A DNA stretch of 35,446 nt from Cudoniella acicularis (Eukaryota; Ascomycota; Leotiomycetes; Helotiales; Helotiaceae): positions 1 to 35,446 of the forward strand of contig JAAMPI010000487.1 in NCBI GenBank assembly GCA_013054445.1, given 5' to 3'. The notes beneath the pieces are model-generated. The model was not told where the DNA came from, did no database searches, and was given only the letters and a program-made list of their open reading frames with translations. This document shows positions 21,198 to 30,629 of the stretch, in pieces. The position numbers and the translations under genes are program-made. The number at the start of each line of letters is the position of its first letter. The stretch's first letter is position 1.

Positions 21198-22625
21198 ATG
21201 GCGTCTGCACTACCATTCACGCCAGCGCAAATGCTCGACCATTCTAATCTTCAAAAACAAGCAGTCATAATCACTCTTTTGTTCCCTGTTCTAGCAACCG
21301 TGGTTGTGTCATTGAGGATTTGTCTTCGCACCGCGACGAAGACCTTTGGCATTGGTCAGCAAACTTCCACCTGGAGATATCATACTGATAGCACCGCTAA
21401 CTCTTTCCAGACGACCTTTTCATCATTGTGGCTCTTGTACTTCCTCCCAAGATAGTCTCTGCGAAACATGAGCTGACAAGGTTTAGGTTTTCTACTGGGC
21501 CAATACTCTCTGCACCTACATGTGTAAGTTCACCACCAAACTCCGCGAAAACACCGGGACTGACAATGAGAAGTTATTAAGTTAGGCTATGTTGGTTATC
21601 ATGTGTGGGACATCCCACCAAACCACAGTCCTATCTTGACTAACAAATACATTTTTGCTGTAAGTTTCGCCCGATTCACCTCCCCTGATCTCCTCCTGAA
21701 GTGGCTCAAAGCTGACAAAAGCTACAATAGGCCGAACTGATCTATGAGCCGATTCTCACATTTGTTCGAATCTCGATTATGTTCTTTCTGCTGCGGTTGA
21801 CTGGACCAAAGAAAGCAGTATGCCGCGCAATTTGGGGCCTGGTTTGGTTCACGACGATCTTGACCCTATTGAATACTTTCTTGGTACTCTTTCAGTGTTT
21901 GCCAATCTCCGATAACTGGGATCCTATTCAAAACCCAAAGTGCTTGAATTTCTCCGCTATTACTCTTGCCTTCACCATAATTTCAATCGTCACTGACGCT
22001 GTTGCTCTCGTCATACCCACTTGGATCGTTCATGACTTGAAGATGCCACGCAAGCAAAAGTTTTTCGTTATCGGAATTCTTTCTTTCGGCTTGATGTAAG
22101 TCTATCCTAAACCTCTTTCTTCTTTCACATTGAGAAACTACCACTAACTGCTGCCTGTCTCTAAACAGAACTGTTATCTCCGGCATCGTACGCTTAATTA
22201 TTCTCGAGCGATTCTACGAGTCCAATCCCAAAGACATTACACACACCGTCATGTACACACTCTCTACTATTGAATGCGGATTAGCATTCGTCGCCGCCTG
22301 CGCCCCCCACATGAAACCCGTCATATCCTACTTCTTGCCAAAGCTCTTCGTAATCAGCAGCTATGGCCGAACGACTCCGAGAACAAGTCCCATGATAGGT
22401 CGTGAAGTTCACGGAGGCAGTAGACACACACCAAAGAATACGACTCGGACTAAGCACGTACCTATTCAGATCAAGGTTACTGAAACGGAGCCTATTCCTT
22501 CGGATTACAACAACAAGAAGAAGGATGGGCAAGTGAAATTTCAGGAGAGGGAGATTTCGGAAGAGAAGCGAATCAACAAGTCTAGCACGATGATGTTGCC
22601 TTTGCCTGTTGTTGCGCGTGTCTAG
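21198..22625 (+). CDS. PTH11-like seven-helix rhodopsin-fold membrane protein (copy 2)
   Basis: Six exons: 21198-21354, 21411-21436, 21487-21523, 21586-21659, 21731-22095 and 22169-22625, giving 371 residues. All five introns (56, 50, 62, 71 and 73 nt) preserve phase. Exons 2 and 3 are very short (26 and 37 nt). Landmarks are KTFGIDDLFIIVALV, VFYWANTLCTYMC, HVWDIPPNHSPIL, YEPILTFVRISIMFFLLRL, FQCLPISDNWDP, CLNFSAITLAFTIISIVTDAVALVIP and TVMYTLSTIECGLAFVAACAP. Same fold family as the gene at 18683, but sequence similarity between them looks low and the intron layouts differ, so this is an old pair or a chance neighbour. The C-terminal tail is basic, with KKK and EREISEEKR blocks. No inactivating change seen. 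Confidence 0.86.
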
Positions 22626-22875
22626 CTTGTGCGTCTCGTTTTCATGCATCTGGCCTGGTGGTATTGTACTTGTTTGCAGGGCATACACATAGGCGTACGC
22701 GCTTTGCTTTGGCTGGTGGTCTTTGTTCGCGAGGGGAGTTGTTGGAGTTTAAATAGGAGAGTTTGAATTCCAGTTGCGGAAGGATATTGTGGCAAGAAGC
22801 CACCATATAGACGAGAATACAAGATTGATGAAATTTTGAACTGTTTTCACTGCTGCGTGCCGCACTGAGAGATGC
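22626..22875. other. 3' region of receptor copy 2
   Basis: No gene supported. Small minus-strand frames here overlap the start of the tandem array. Confidence 0.5.
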
Positions 22876-23169
22876 TCACAGTAGGATAGATACTGACAAG
22901 GGAAGCGGAAAGTATCAAAGAAGCGGCACCTACAAACAGGAGAAAAATTCACAGTAGAACAGATGCTTACAAATCAGGCGTTAATCATAATGAGAGTCAC
23001 TCACAGTAGCATAGATGATCACCTAAGGAGCGGAAGTAACCAAAGGAACTTATACTAGAAATGCGAGAGAGATTCACAGTAGAACAGGTATTTACGATAT
23101 TTACTAAGGTTAGCATCGAATTCTTCAAGCTGATAGGAGAGAGACTCACAGTATGACAGATATTTACCA
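22876..23169. repeat. Degenerate tandem array, about 73-bp period, five units
   Basis: The word tcacagta recurs at 22876, 22949, 23001, 23074 and 23146 (spacings 73, 52, 73, 72). It is followed by a conserved nnanagnt..tac segment and preceded by gagag. The 52-bp unit looks like a 73-bp unit lacking about 21 bp. Units 1 and 3 also share a gnagcggaagtanccaaag block. On the minus strand each unit begins GTnAnnAYCTRTnnTACTGTGA. Units are clearly diverged, so the array is old. Confidence 0.75.
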
Positions 23170-23305
23170 AGAAATCCTGACGCTAATCTCATGTTCGCTG
23201 GTTCCGTTTTAGTCTCCGGACGTGAGCAGCTGCCGCTTTTACCTGAGCCGAAGGTAAGAAAACCTAAGCATCTTGAGTATTCCCTGACTCAACCTATCCA
23301 CTACA

Positions 23306-23782
23306 ATGCAGGTCCTATTTTGGAATACCCTGTGTGCCCCGGCTATAGCTTCCCTGGCCGATTTTTCTAGTGAACTAGTTCTGCTCCCCTTACTAAGGGT
23401 TCCTACTAGAGCCAATTCCAGATCCCTTTCGCTAAACCGGACCTTCAATCTATATAGCCGAACTAGGTTATTTTGCCTGCGAGAGGAAGAGGTTAGTTTA
23501 TGTTTTAGAATGAGCAGTCAGGGGGAGAAAAGGGTAGGGCGACGTATTACAGGCTGGGCAGGTCGCTTTGTGATACATTTTGCTGGGCTCCTTGTTGAGC
23601 TTGTTGAGGTTGCGATGTTGATGTTGATGTTTATGCTGTGTCGATTTGGAGATTTTTCAAGGTGGGGTTGCGACAAGCTGATAAGACTTCGGTTGCTCGA
23701 AACTCAATTAAAAGGTCTCAGTTGGCTTTGTGCTGAGGGTGTGGAGGTCAACATAGAATTAATCGAGAAACCGAAGATGTGA
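23306..23782 (+). CDS. Unrecognised open reading frame (uncertain)
   Basis: ATG-initiated, 158 residues. It starts directly after an intron-like stretch (gtaaga...ctgactc...gcag at about 23254-23311), so it could be an exon, but no upstream coding sequence was found. The middle contains a Leu/Val/Met-rich helix-like stretch. No domain recognised, and composition is not clearly coding. It may be spurious. Confidence 0.22.
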   Translation: MQVLFWNTLCAPAIASLADFSSELVLLPLLRVPTRANSRSLSLNRTFNLYSRTRLFCLREEEVSLCFRMSSQGEKRVGRRITGWAGRFVIHFAGLLVELVEVAMLMLMFMLCRFGDFSRWGCDKLIRLRLLETQLKGLSWLCAEGVEVNIELIEKPKM

Positions 23783-24229
23783 TTTTACCCGAAAGGAAGC
23801 GATTCTGGTTGGCGATAGTGATAAATCAATGGCGTAGGGTTAAGAGCGGGGAGATGGATTCAGCGAGTCTAGGGACTTCTAGCTTGACTTTTCGGGCATT
23901 TTTAGGGGCAGGTCACTGACTAAGGCGACCACTCAGTTGGAGCGGCTTGCTCGCTGCTGAACTGGGTTTCTGGGTCTGATATAACCGGATGTTCAACCAG
24001 CATCACTGATTTTGGACTTCAAATAGAAAAACTTGATGTTAGAGAAACGAACAAATCCTTGTTATTGACTCTTAATTGCAATCGTTCAAAGAAAATATAG
24101 TGTATTATACGCCTAACCACTACCCTTACATAATCAAGGATTTCAAGAGCTACATTAAATGGCAGAAGAGTACGGCAGTTGACCAGGTAATAAATAACAA
24201 GTACCGGTAATTATCTACCATCGCCTACC
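23783..24229. other. Intergenic, no feature recognised
   Basis: No gene, repeat or regulatory pattern was identified here. Confidence 0.5.
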
Positions 24230-24640
24230 ACAGCGCCATTTTCTGCCCAAATGTAGTGCTCTCTGGAGATTCTACCACGAGAAGTAAGAATAAAGTTATG
24301 GAAGAAAGCATTGGGTGGGTCTACCTCATCGATTGCATCTACGTTGATGCCAATATCACCACAAGATACTCGATAGAGTGGTTTATGTGCCAGCTCCGCA
24401 ACGCTATGATGATGCGTTAGAACTATTTTCTTACACGGTATTAACTAGAGCATTGTACCTTTCTACGATCTCTATTAGTAACGATCAAGTGAAAAAGAAA
24501 AAGAAAAAGGCAAGACTAATCATGATCTCACTTACCTGCGGTAAGCGTCTTACCAGTTCCAGGACCACTGTTTCTCTTACACAATTGAGATGTAATATCA
24601 TGTTCAGCATCGGAGGTGAATGACTCCTTCTCATCAACTA
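24230..24640 (-). pseudogene. Remnant of an AAA+ ATPase gene
   Basis: On the minus strand, 24570-24537 encodes SGPGTGKTLTA, a Walker A motif lacking one Pro of the usual GPPGTGKT. After a gap of about 132 nt bounded by GTAAGT and ATAG (24535-24404), sequence encoding VAELAHKPLYRVSCGDIG and then DAIDEVD follows. This order matches the start of the AAA core in large fungal AAA ATPases. The two parts are out of phase if that gap is spliced, upstream core sequence is missing, and no Walker B is found. It is a short degraded fragment, not a gene. Confidence 0.65.
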
Positions 24641-25240
24641 CACTATGCAGAAGAGGGGTTGAGTAAGTTGCGGCTACTAACCCGCGTTGAGGTGAGTCAT
24701 TATTGTGTGTGGATTTTAAAGCTCTTTATGGATAGCGGAAGGAGGGAGATGAAAGAAGGAAATTGAGGGAGGTAAGATGAGGTGAGTTGGGTGTCAGGGG
24801 TTTCAAGGATTGCTGACTCATTAGGGGCTTACGAGCTCGCTTGTGGAAGGGGGTAAACTTTTAGTCCTCGCCACAGTCTTACTAAATTCGACACGCTTCC
24901 AATTGAAAAGGTAAAAAAACAGGAAGACCTCTGTAGGATCACTGCCAAAGAATACAGACGGGGTTCAAATAACCGGGGGCCACCCGATGATGGATTGACC
25001 ATTATGGATTCTAGCCAAAGAATAAAGCTTATGAACGCTATTTAAAATATCTTAGGCAAGTTTATTAGGGAGTTTCTGAAGATGAGGCATGCTGATATCC
25101 CTATGGATTTAGAAAACTATTCTGCACCCAGAGTTGTACTTTCTTCCTTCCCGAAAGTATCAATGTTGCCCCCAACAGAACTCCTTTCACGGAAATTCAG
25201 CATCAATAGTAATTTCAGGATGATGTGACCCATGTTCCAC
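24641..25240. other. Intergenic, no feature recognised
   Basis: About 600 bp without supported gene. The minus-strand frame near 25100-25250 is protein-like in places and may be the tail of the decayed gene that follows. Confidence 0.45.
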
Positions 25241-25259
25241 TCATCTTCGTAAGGTATCA

Positions 25260-25870
25260 TATCTCTCCAAACTCCCTCGGTAAGTTTTCAAATTCGTTTG
25301 CTTGTGGACTGGACTCTCCGAACGCCAAGTGGAATGCAAGTAGACCATCCTTCAACTGTAGGAATCCAAAAATTAATTTTGATAGTGGATTGATCATAGC
25401 CTTCACAATTTCCCGAAACGGTCCATCGCCGCTCATATGCGCCCCACATTGTGCCTAACAGGGATTCAGTTTTTTCCTTTCGGTTTTCCTTGATGTCCGA
25501 GTACACAATATCCCATTCAGATTCAATATTGGTAGCCCAGAAGTTAACAATGATTTTGAATCGACCGTGCTTCCCAAACGAAGATTCTTTTCCAAAGCTA
25601 GCACCTGGTCCAACCTCTACTCAACCGATTCGAACCTGTACCCAGAGCTCGACATTGTATGTCAAGATTTAGTGCTCCATTGTGGGAACTCGAAATAACT
25701 TCCCTGGCGCAAATGCTACCATAGACGGGTTTACTGCCCTGCAGCCGAAGATGGATGTCCCTCAAACGAAACCGTGACATCGGCAGTCTGGAAGCGCAGC
25801 ACATGATCGCCAGATTTTGAAGTGATAGAGAAGGTTACAAGTCATGCGCATTTGCCGTTGTAGGTGCTCC
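25260..25870 (-). pseudogene. Decayed gene of unknown family
   Basis: Three minus-strand segments look protein-coding but sit in different frames. About 25840-25740 encodes SGDHVLRFQTADVTVSFEG. About 25610-25445 encodes KHGRFKIIVNFWATNIESEW followed by DIKENRKEKTESLLGTMWGA. About 25442-25264 encodes MSGDGPFREIVKAMINPLSK, LIFGFLQLKDGLLAFHLAFG and a tail ending at TGA. The second and third parts join if one base is added in the GGGG at about 25445. No family was recognised. It is probably a once-intact gene damaged by frameshifts. Confidence 0.4.
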
Positions 25871-26089
25871 AAGATATCCGGCTGACCATCCCCATGGCCC
25901 CCACATCCCGAAAATCCTTATTTGTAACCTTGTTTGGAGTGCCCTCCGAAAATAGGCCTAACTTCAAATCAGGTTTGTCGTTCCTGCCCCGCTTTTATTT
26001 ACCCTTCGGCTTCTTGAAATGTTGTTTCACTCGGTTTGCAGGATACTAGGATTGCTGCAATGTTACCCCGATCGGTTATGTCTATGATA

Positions 26090-26400
26090 TCAGAGCCGTT
26101 TCATATATCATCTAGTGATTTTAGAGAATATAGATAATAATATAATATTAAGGTAATGCTTTTATAGCTTACTAATTATTTTTTCATTTAATGATTTAAA
26201 CTAATATATAGTTATATCTTATGTTTTATTTCCTTTTCCTTCATTTTTATCTTTCTGTGTTAAAAGTGAGTATCTAAATTTATATTTATAAAGATTATTT
26301 GATTTATATTGATTTCTTAGGAGGTCAAAGTCATGTATAGTTTAGAAATATTTTTTTAGTATTATAGACTGATCTATAATAATACGAGCAAGGATATTTG
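26090..26400. repeat. AT-rich island
   Basis: About 300 bp very rich in A/T (runs such as tataataatattaagg and ttatataaagatt) between the decayed gene and the DUF1996 gene. It looks like heavily mutated repeat DNA, as left by RIP. No open frame or terminal repeats recognised. Confidence 0.5.
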
Positions 26401-26664
26401 CCGACAATTTTTGCCGGGGATCTCCCTCCACAAAGTAAATTAAACGCAATATCTCCGGCTATTCTACTGTAATTCTAGGCTATCTAGAAAGGAACTTATT
26501 TGCTAATAAAACACACTGATCCCGAGACTATGTAGGATGGAAGGACACATTTATACAAGTGGGCCCGCACTTAGGTACACATTCTTCTCCTTCAGCTAGT
26601 CGTGTTTCTCCCTTCGCTCGCTGCCCTCGCAAATTTCAACTACTGAGACCAATTCTTTGTTAAA
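26401..26664. promoter_or_regulatory. Upstream region of the DUF1996 gene
   Basis: Composition returns to normal here. A weak TATA-like word (tttataca) lies near 26549 and a CT-rich leader precedes ATG 26665. Confidence 0.35.
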
Positions 26665-27845
26665 ATGAAGTCACTCTTCGTCGTTGCCGCGCTTGCCGCG
26701 AGTGTTCAAGCAGGTCTTCGCTTTGGATGCTCTACCTTGAGTATCCAGCGCCTTGATCCCGTCGTCCAGCCTGGCTCGGACCCCTCTTCGCATCTTCATC
26801 ACATCGTTGGCGGAAACCAATTTAATGCTTCTATGAACGGCGATGTTGGCGCGAGGGCCAGTTGTACCACCTGCCAGATGGCAGAAGATTTCTCTAACTA
26901 TTGGACCGCCGTTATGTATTTCAAACATCCTACCAACGGATCTTACCACCGTGTGCCGGTTGTCAACAACGCCGCCCTCGCAACTGGTACTACTGGTGGA
27001 ATCACTGTCTACTATACGCCGTACGACCTTTCAAAGGATAATCTCAAGACGCAGCCTATTACCACTTTTAAGCCGGTAGGTCTACCAGATTCTACACGAC
27101 TGTTCCGAGCTTCTGTATAGGGGGATTCTAATGTTCTCTAGGGCTTCCGCATGACAGTCGGCAACCCAGCTAGTACTGCTGCTCAGGGTGCAAAGCATAT
27201 CGGCTTGAGTTATAACTGCCTGCAGACGCTCCTAAACAGAGGTCCGGAGATGAGGGACTTCCCTACTAAGCCCTGTCCAGCTGGTATCTTTGTAACACAC
27301 CACTTCCCTGCGTTAGTAGCTCCGATTTATAACCCCAAGATATAAGCAGTCTCTGATAACCGTGCCTCTAGATGCTGGGATGGCAAGAATCTTGACAGTC
27401 CCGACCACCAGTCTCACATGTACAATACTATTAGTCAAGACGGTTTTACGAACGCCCCCGCATGCCCATCCTCCCATCCGGTTCGTGTGCCACAGGTGGT
27501 CTATGAGACCGTCTGGGACACTACCAAGTTCAACGGCCTATTTACTTCGGGCACAAACCCCTTCGTGTGGAGCTTCGAGGGCACTAGCGGGTACGGGACG
27601 CACGCTGATTATATGTTTGGATGGAAGGGTGACGCGCTCGACCGAGCTATGAAGAAGTCCGAGTGTTTCTACGACGGTTGCGGTGCTATCACTAAGCAAG
27701 AAATGTCTGTCGCTAACAAGTGCACCGTCAAGGACGAGGTTGGCGAAAACATCGATGGATGTAAGTGTTTTCGAGACGTATTTGACTGCATTGAAGTCAT
27801 TGCTAACTTGTTGCAGGGGTCTCCCACCTTCCGGGTATGGAATGA
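26665..27845 (+). CDS. Secreted DUF1996 protein
   Basis: Four exons, 26665-27075, 27142-27311, 27372-27760 and 27817-27845, 332 residues. Introns are 66, 60, 56 nt and phases agree. The signal peptide is residues 1-16 (MKSLFVVAALAASVQA). DUF1996 markers are LRFGCSTLSIQRLDPVVQPG, HLHHIVGGNQFN, CTTCQMAEDFSNYWTAVMYF, GGITVYYTPYDL, GFRMTVG, HHFPACWDGKNLDSPDHQSH, FVWSFEGTSGYGTHADYMFG and CGAITKQEMSVANKC. Conserved His, Cys and Asp residues are all present. The family is secreted and fungal, of unknown biochemical function. The protein ends soon after the core (DGWVSHLPGME) with no WSC or linker domain. It is the only clearly intact gene between 23 and 35 kb. Confidence 0.92.
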
Positions 27846-28099
27846 GGGACGTTGTAGGCATGGGTTTCCGGAGCAAAAACAGTGGCGGCTTTCTTCTTCG
27901 ATGGAAACTACAAACTCATTCGTTTCAACCTTCTAGCTCTACCGTATTCAAGTTATGCTTGTATATGAAGGCGCAGCGGCGTTGAAAATGAACCATTTGC
28001 GATGCGACATTTTTGTGGAGGTTTTGCTACTCGAGTAGCAAACGCCACCAAAAGTTGCCCACCGACAATGTATCGTAGTATATCACTCATTTATTTCCA

Positions 28100-28533
28100 A
28101 TGGATCCACATTCTACAATCTCTCAAAGATTCGAATATTTGACTCACTTGCAGTATGTGCGCTCTGCAGAAGCTGCTCGACGAGCAGGGATCGGTTCAAA
28201 CACTGCCGAGCGCGTCGAGGAGCGCATTGGTGCCCTACGGGTGAAGCGCGGGGAAGCAAGTCACCCACTGCTTGCACTGGAAGCGCATGTGACTTGGGAG
28301 CCTGGTTAAGAAGCTTAGTCATTGCAATCATTGATCTTTTGAATTCATGTACACTGAACAAGAAAAAGCGAAAGAAACTATATCATCCAGCAGCCAAAGA
28401 AAAGAGGATTTTTAACTACCACCGCAACAAGATTAAGAAGAAGCTGTGCCAGGAGGCTTGCGCTCAGCCAAACTCACAAAGAAACTCGATTGCATGGATA
28501 TTCAGAGTGCCCAAGAACACGCGCCCCAAATAA
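28100..28533 (+). mobile_element. Remnant of a Tc1-like (IS630/mariner superfamily) transposase
   Basis: The N-terminal part is MDPHSTISQRFEYLTHLQY and RSAEAARRAGIGSNTAERV, a helix-turn-helix typical of fungal Tc1-like transposases, in frame 2. After a stop at 28307 and a frame change, the next part reads LLNSCTLNKKKRKKLYHPAAKEK then YHRNKIKKKL, which corresponds to the second DNA-binding helix-turn-helix of the same family. The catalytic DDE domain is absent. No terminal inverted repeats were found. It is an inactive fragment. Confidence 0.6.
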
Positions 28534-28645
28534 AGGCAAGGAACACTATGTGTGGAGAATAAGTCCCTAGAAGCTTTCAAAAGAATAGCGAGTGACTCTC
28601 AACTTCTAATTTTTCACGGCCACTATAACATCGTCAAAAACAACA

Positions 28646-28960
28646 TTACAGAACAGAGTCTTCATCCATCCGAGGGACACGAGACTGCGGGTTTGCCCTC
28701 TTCCAACTCGACAAGAACACCATTTTAGCACTGCCTACTCTATTTACAGCCTCTTTCACGTTGAAAGATTTCTTCAACCTACGAATGGAATCCCCGGTTG
28801 TTATACTCATGGCATGCAACTCTGCAGCAAAGCCAGCCTCGGTTGGAAACGAGTCACTCGGTCTCATTACCACTATTCTGGTTGCCGGAGCATCTCTGTG
28901 ATTAGAAAGACCAATGATGCGAAAACTCGGGCGGAGTGTCGCGGTCGCAGTTCCAGACAT
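28646..28960 (-). CDS. Unrecognised small open reading frame
   Basis: ATG-initiated, 104 residues, basic and Ser/Arg-rich with no membrane segment or signal peptide. Composition is protein-like (SGTATATLRPSFRIIGLS), but no family is recognised and it lies between a transposase fragment and an LTR-like sequence. It may be a gene fragment or spurious. Confidence 0.28.
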   Translation of the reverse strand: MSGTATATLRPSFRIIGLSNHRDAPATRIVVMRPSDSFPTEAGFAAELHAMSITTGDSIRRLKKSFNVKEAVNRVGSAKMVFLSSWKRANPQSRVPRMDEDSVL

Positions 28961-29079
28961 TAATGACGCTGGCTAGGTCCGTAGTCTGACTATAGCATTT
29001 TTTCCAGAAAGTGAAAGTCTTCTTTTGATGAGTCGATGGAGTCGCCGTTGCTTGTCGTAAAGGAGTTACATTTGAGACG

Positions 29080-29300
29080 TGTCACGACCCGGTATCATGT
29101 GACTAGATCACCTGATCAGTTCTGGGGTTCAGGGGTTTAGGGTCACGGGACCTGAACGCCTGAACTAATGAACTCGGACTACCACCACCTATATAGCCAT
29201 ATAGATTCCCTATGTTGGAGCTTCGTGCTCAACTCATACTCTTAGCAATAAGATAACTCTCTACAAGGATTTTCTTTGACACCTCTAAGACGATTAAACT
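29080..29300. repeat. Possible solo LTR fragment (Gypsy-type start)
   Basis: Starts with TGTCACGACCC, a common beginning of fungal Gypsy LTRs. It contains an inverted gttcagg/cctgaac pair and a TATA-like tatatagccatatag near 29190. The right end was not located, and no coding remnant lies beside it. Confidence 0.35.
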
Positions 29301-29329
29301 AACGCCTCACGTGATATTGCTATACCACG

Positions 29330-30012
29330 TGACCAAAGAACGTTACAAGACGCTCGACAATCACCTTGTTAATGAACCATTCCATGCGGTAACTACACCA
29401 CTTGTGCTCCTCCCAATCGTCATACCACCCATCCTCTTCATCACCAATGCCTTGTCGAAAGGGAAACGAGATAGAGTAGCCGTAATGTCGATGGGCTAGG
29501 CGCTTGGAGAGAGTCAGGCCCATTAGGCCGCGGATTGCGGCTCCTCACACAATCGCTTCTTGACTATTTGATCGATCGGCCCCCAAAAGATTGCTTGGTG
29601 CTGCTGCACTTCGCAGCACTGGTCAGTCAGCTAGTATCATATGGGCACGTAGAGCTGAGGCAGTGCGGCTCACCCTGTCCGCGCAACTGGCAGGCGCTAG
29701 GGTGAGCTCTGTTGATTGCATCCACTGCTGCGTCAATTGAGGTTGGTTCACCCTTTTTAGTGATGATTTTGGTGGTGGTGGGACGTGAATTAGCGTGCTT
29801 CTATGGGTTGCCGTCGTACAGGCTCAGTTGGACATTACCCCGCACTTGCTAAGAAGCACTTATACTATCGTGGGCGCATACCATGGCTGCTGGACCACTT
29901 TCATATGTCCGATATTCGTTCCGCAAGTGAATAGGACAATCGTTTAGAAACTATCTCATTCCCCTTAACCTATCGCTTGCCACGCGCTACCACTCCACAG
30001 TTTGCTCTTTGC
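29330..30012. other. Intergenic with small hairpins
   Basis: No gene supported. Hairpins gtgctgc-tgcacttc-gcagcac near 29608 and ctcaccct...agggtgag (about 29670-29706) are visible. Neither resembles a tRNA. Confidence 0.4.
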
Positions 30013-30054
30013 TATATTCAAATTCATGAATAATATTCATGAATTATGAATATA
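30013..30054. repeat. 42-bp imperfect palindrome
   Basis: tatattcaaattcatgaat is followed by aat and then the near-perfect inverse ending in gaatata. The inner word attcatgaat is itself palindromic and occurs twice. It lies 137 bp before the Copia element. Could form a cruciform. Confidence 0.8.
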
Positions 30055-30185
30055 AATAGTTCATTACCGACCCCTATCAGGCTCTGCGCCATCATGCTCA
30101 GTCACATTCCTACTCTCACTTTCGCTAACCAATCACTCATCACTCTTATTCGCCTCTGTCTTGCGAAAGTTATCAACTTTACACG

Positions 30186-30190
30186 ATTAT
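30186..30190. repeat. Target-site duplication, left (ATTAT)
   Basis: ATTAT immediately precedes the TGTTG terminus of the 5' LTR and is matched by ATTAT directly after CAACA at 32542. Confidence 0.6.
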
Positions 30191-30485
30191 TGTTGAGGAA
30201 AGCGATTCCAGGTCACGTGTTCAGGGGTCGCCACCCGAAGGATTCAAAGGAAGTGGCGATGATGATTATGCCTTTAGATCCTACGGTGTCATCGATCATA
30301 TGGGCCAAGGCATAAGGTTATGACTGTAGTTAAGGTGTAGGAAGATGAGCAGGAACCTTGGTAGCATGTGGGCACCGGAGGCCTATAAATAAGGGACACA
30401 GCTCCCACCAAAAGCTGTTCTGTAGACTAAGCAATACACACTCTTTTAGCAACCCACTTTACTTCATATATCCTCAGTCGCAACA
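30191..30485 (+). repeat. 5' LTR of the Copia element
   Basis: Begins TGTTGAGGAAAGCG and ends cagtcgCAACA. It contains TATA-like tataaata at 30384-30391 with expected downstream leader. It shares with the 3' LTR only the first about 20 bp (TGTTG..AA.AGCG.TTC), a TCACGTG word, the ATAAATA box and the CAACA end. Confidence 0.7.
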
Positions 30486-30497
30486 GGTTATGAGCCC
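30486..30497 (+). promoter_or_regulatory. Half-tRNA primer-binding site
   Basis: ggttatgagccc abuts the 5' LTR and is complementary to GGGCTCATAACC, the anticodon arm of initiator tRNA-Met (CAT anticodon). Priming from a cleaved initiator tRNA is known for Drosophila copia and yeast Ty5. Confidence 0.75.
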
Positions 30498-30629
30498 GGC
30501 TAGCGCTGTTGGGTTGCAATCATCGAAGTCATTATCGTCCATTTCCCCCTGAATCATCCAGAAGTGCTCGCTTAGCACTAAAACCGTCGCTTTCTCAGTG
30601 CACCACCAGAAAATCGATCGAACCTCAAA

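Noticed and set aside
22281..22688. Minus-strand frame of 135 codons
   Set aside because: Antisense to the last exon of receptor copy 2.
22876..23169. CRISPR-like array
   Set aside because: Units are diverged tandem repeats with irregular spacing and no unique spacers, in a eukaryotic genome.
25625..25645. tRNA T-arm-like word (ggttcgaatc on the minus strand)
   Set aside because: No acceptor, D-arm or anticodon arm could be built around it.
27538..27876. Minus-strand frame of 112 codons
   Set aside because: Antisense to DUF1996 exons 3 and 4.
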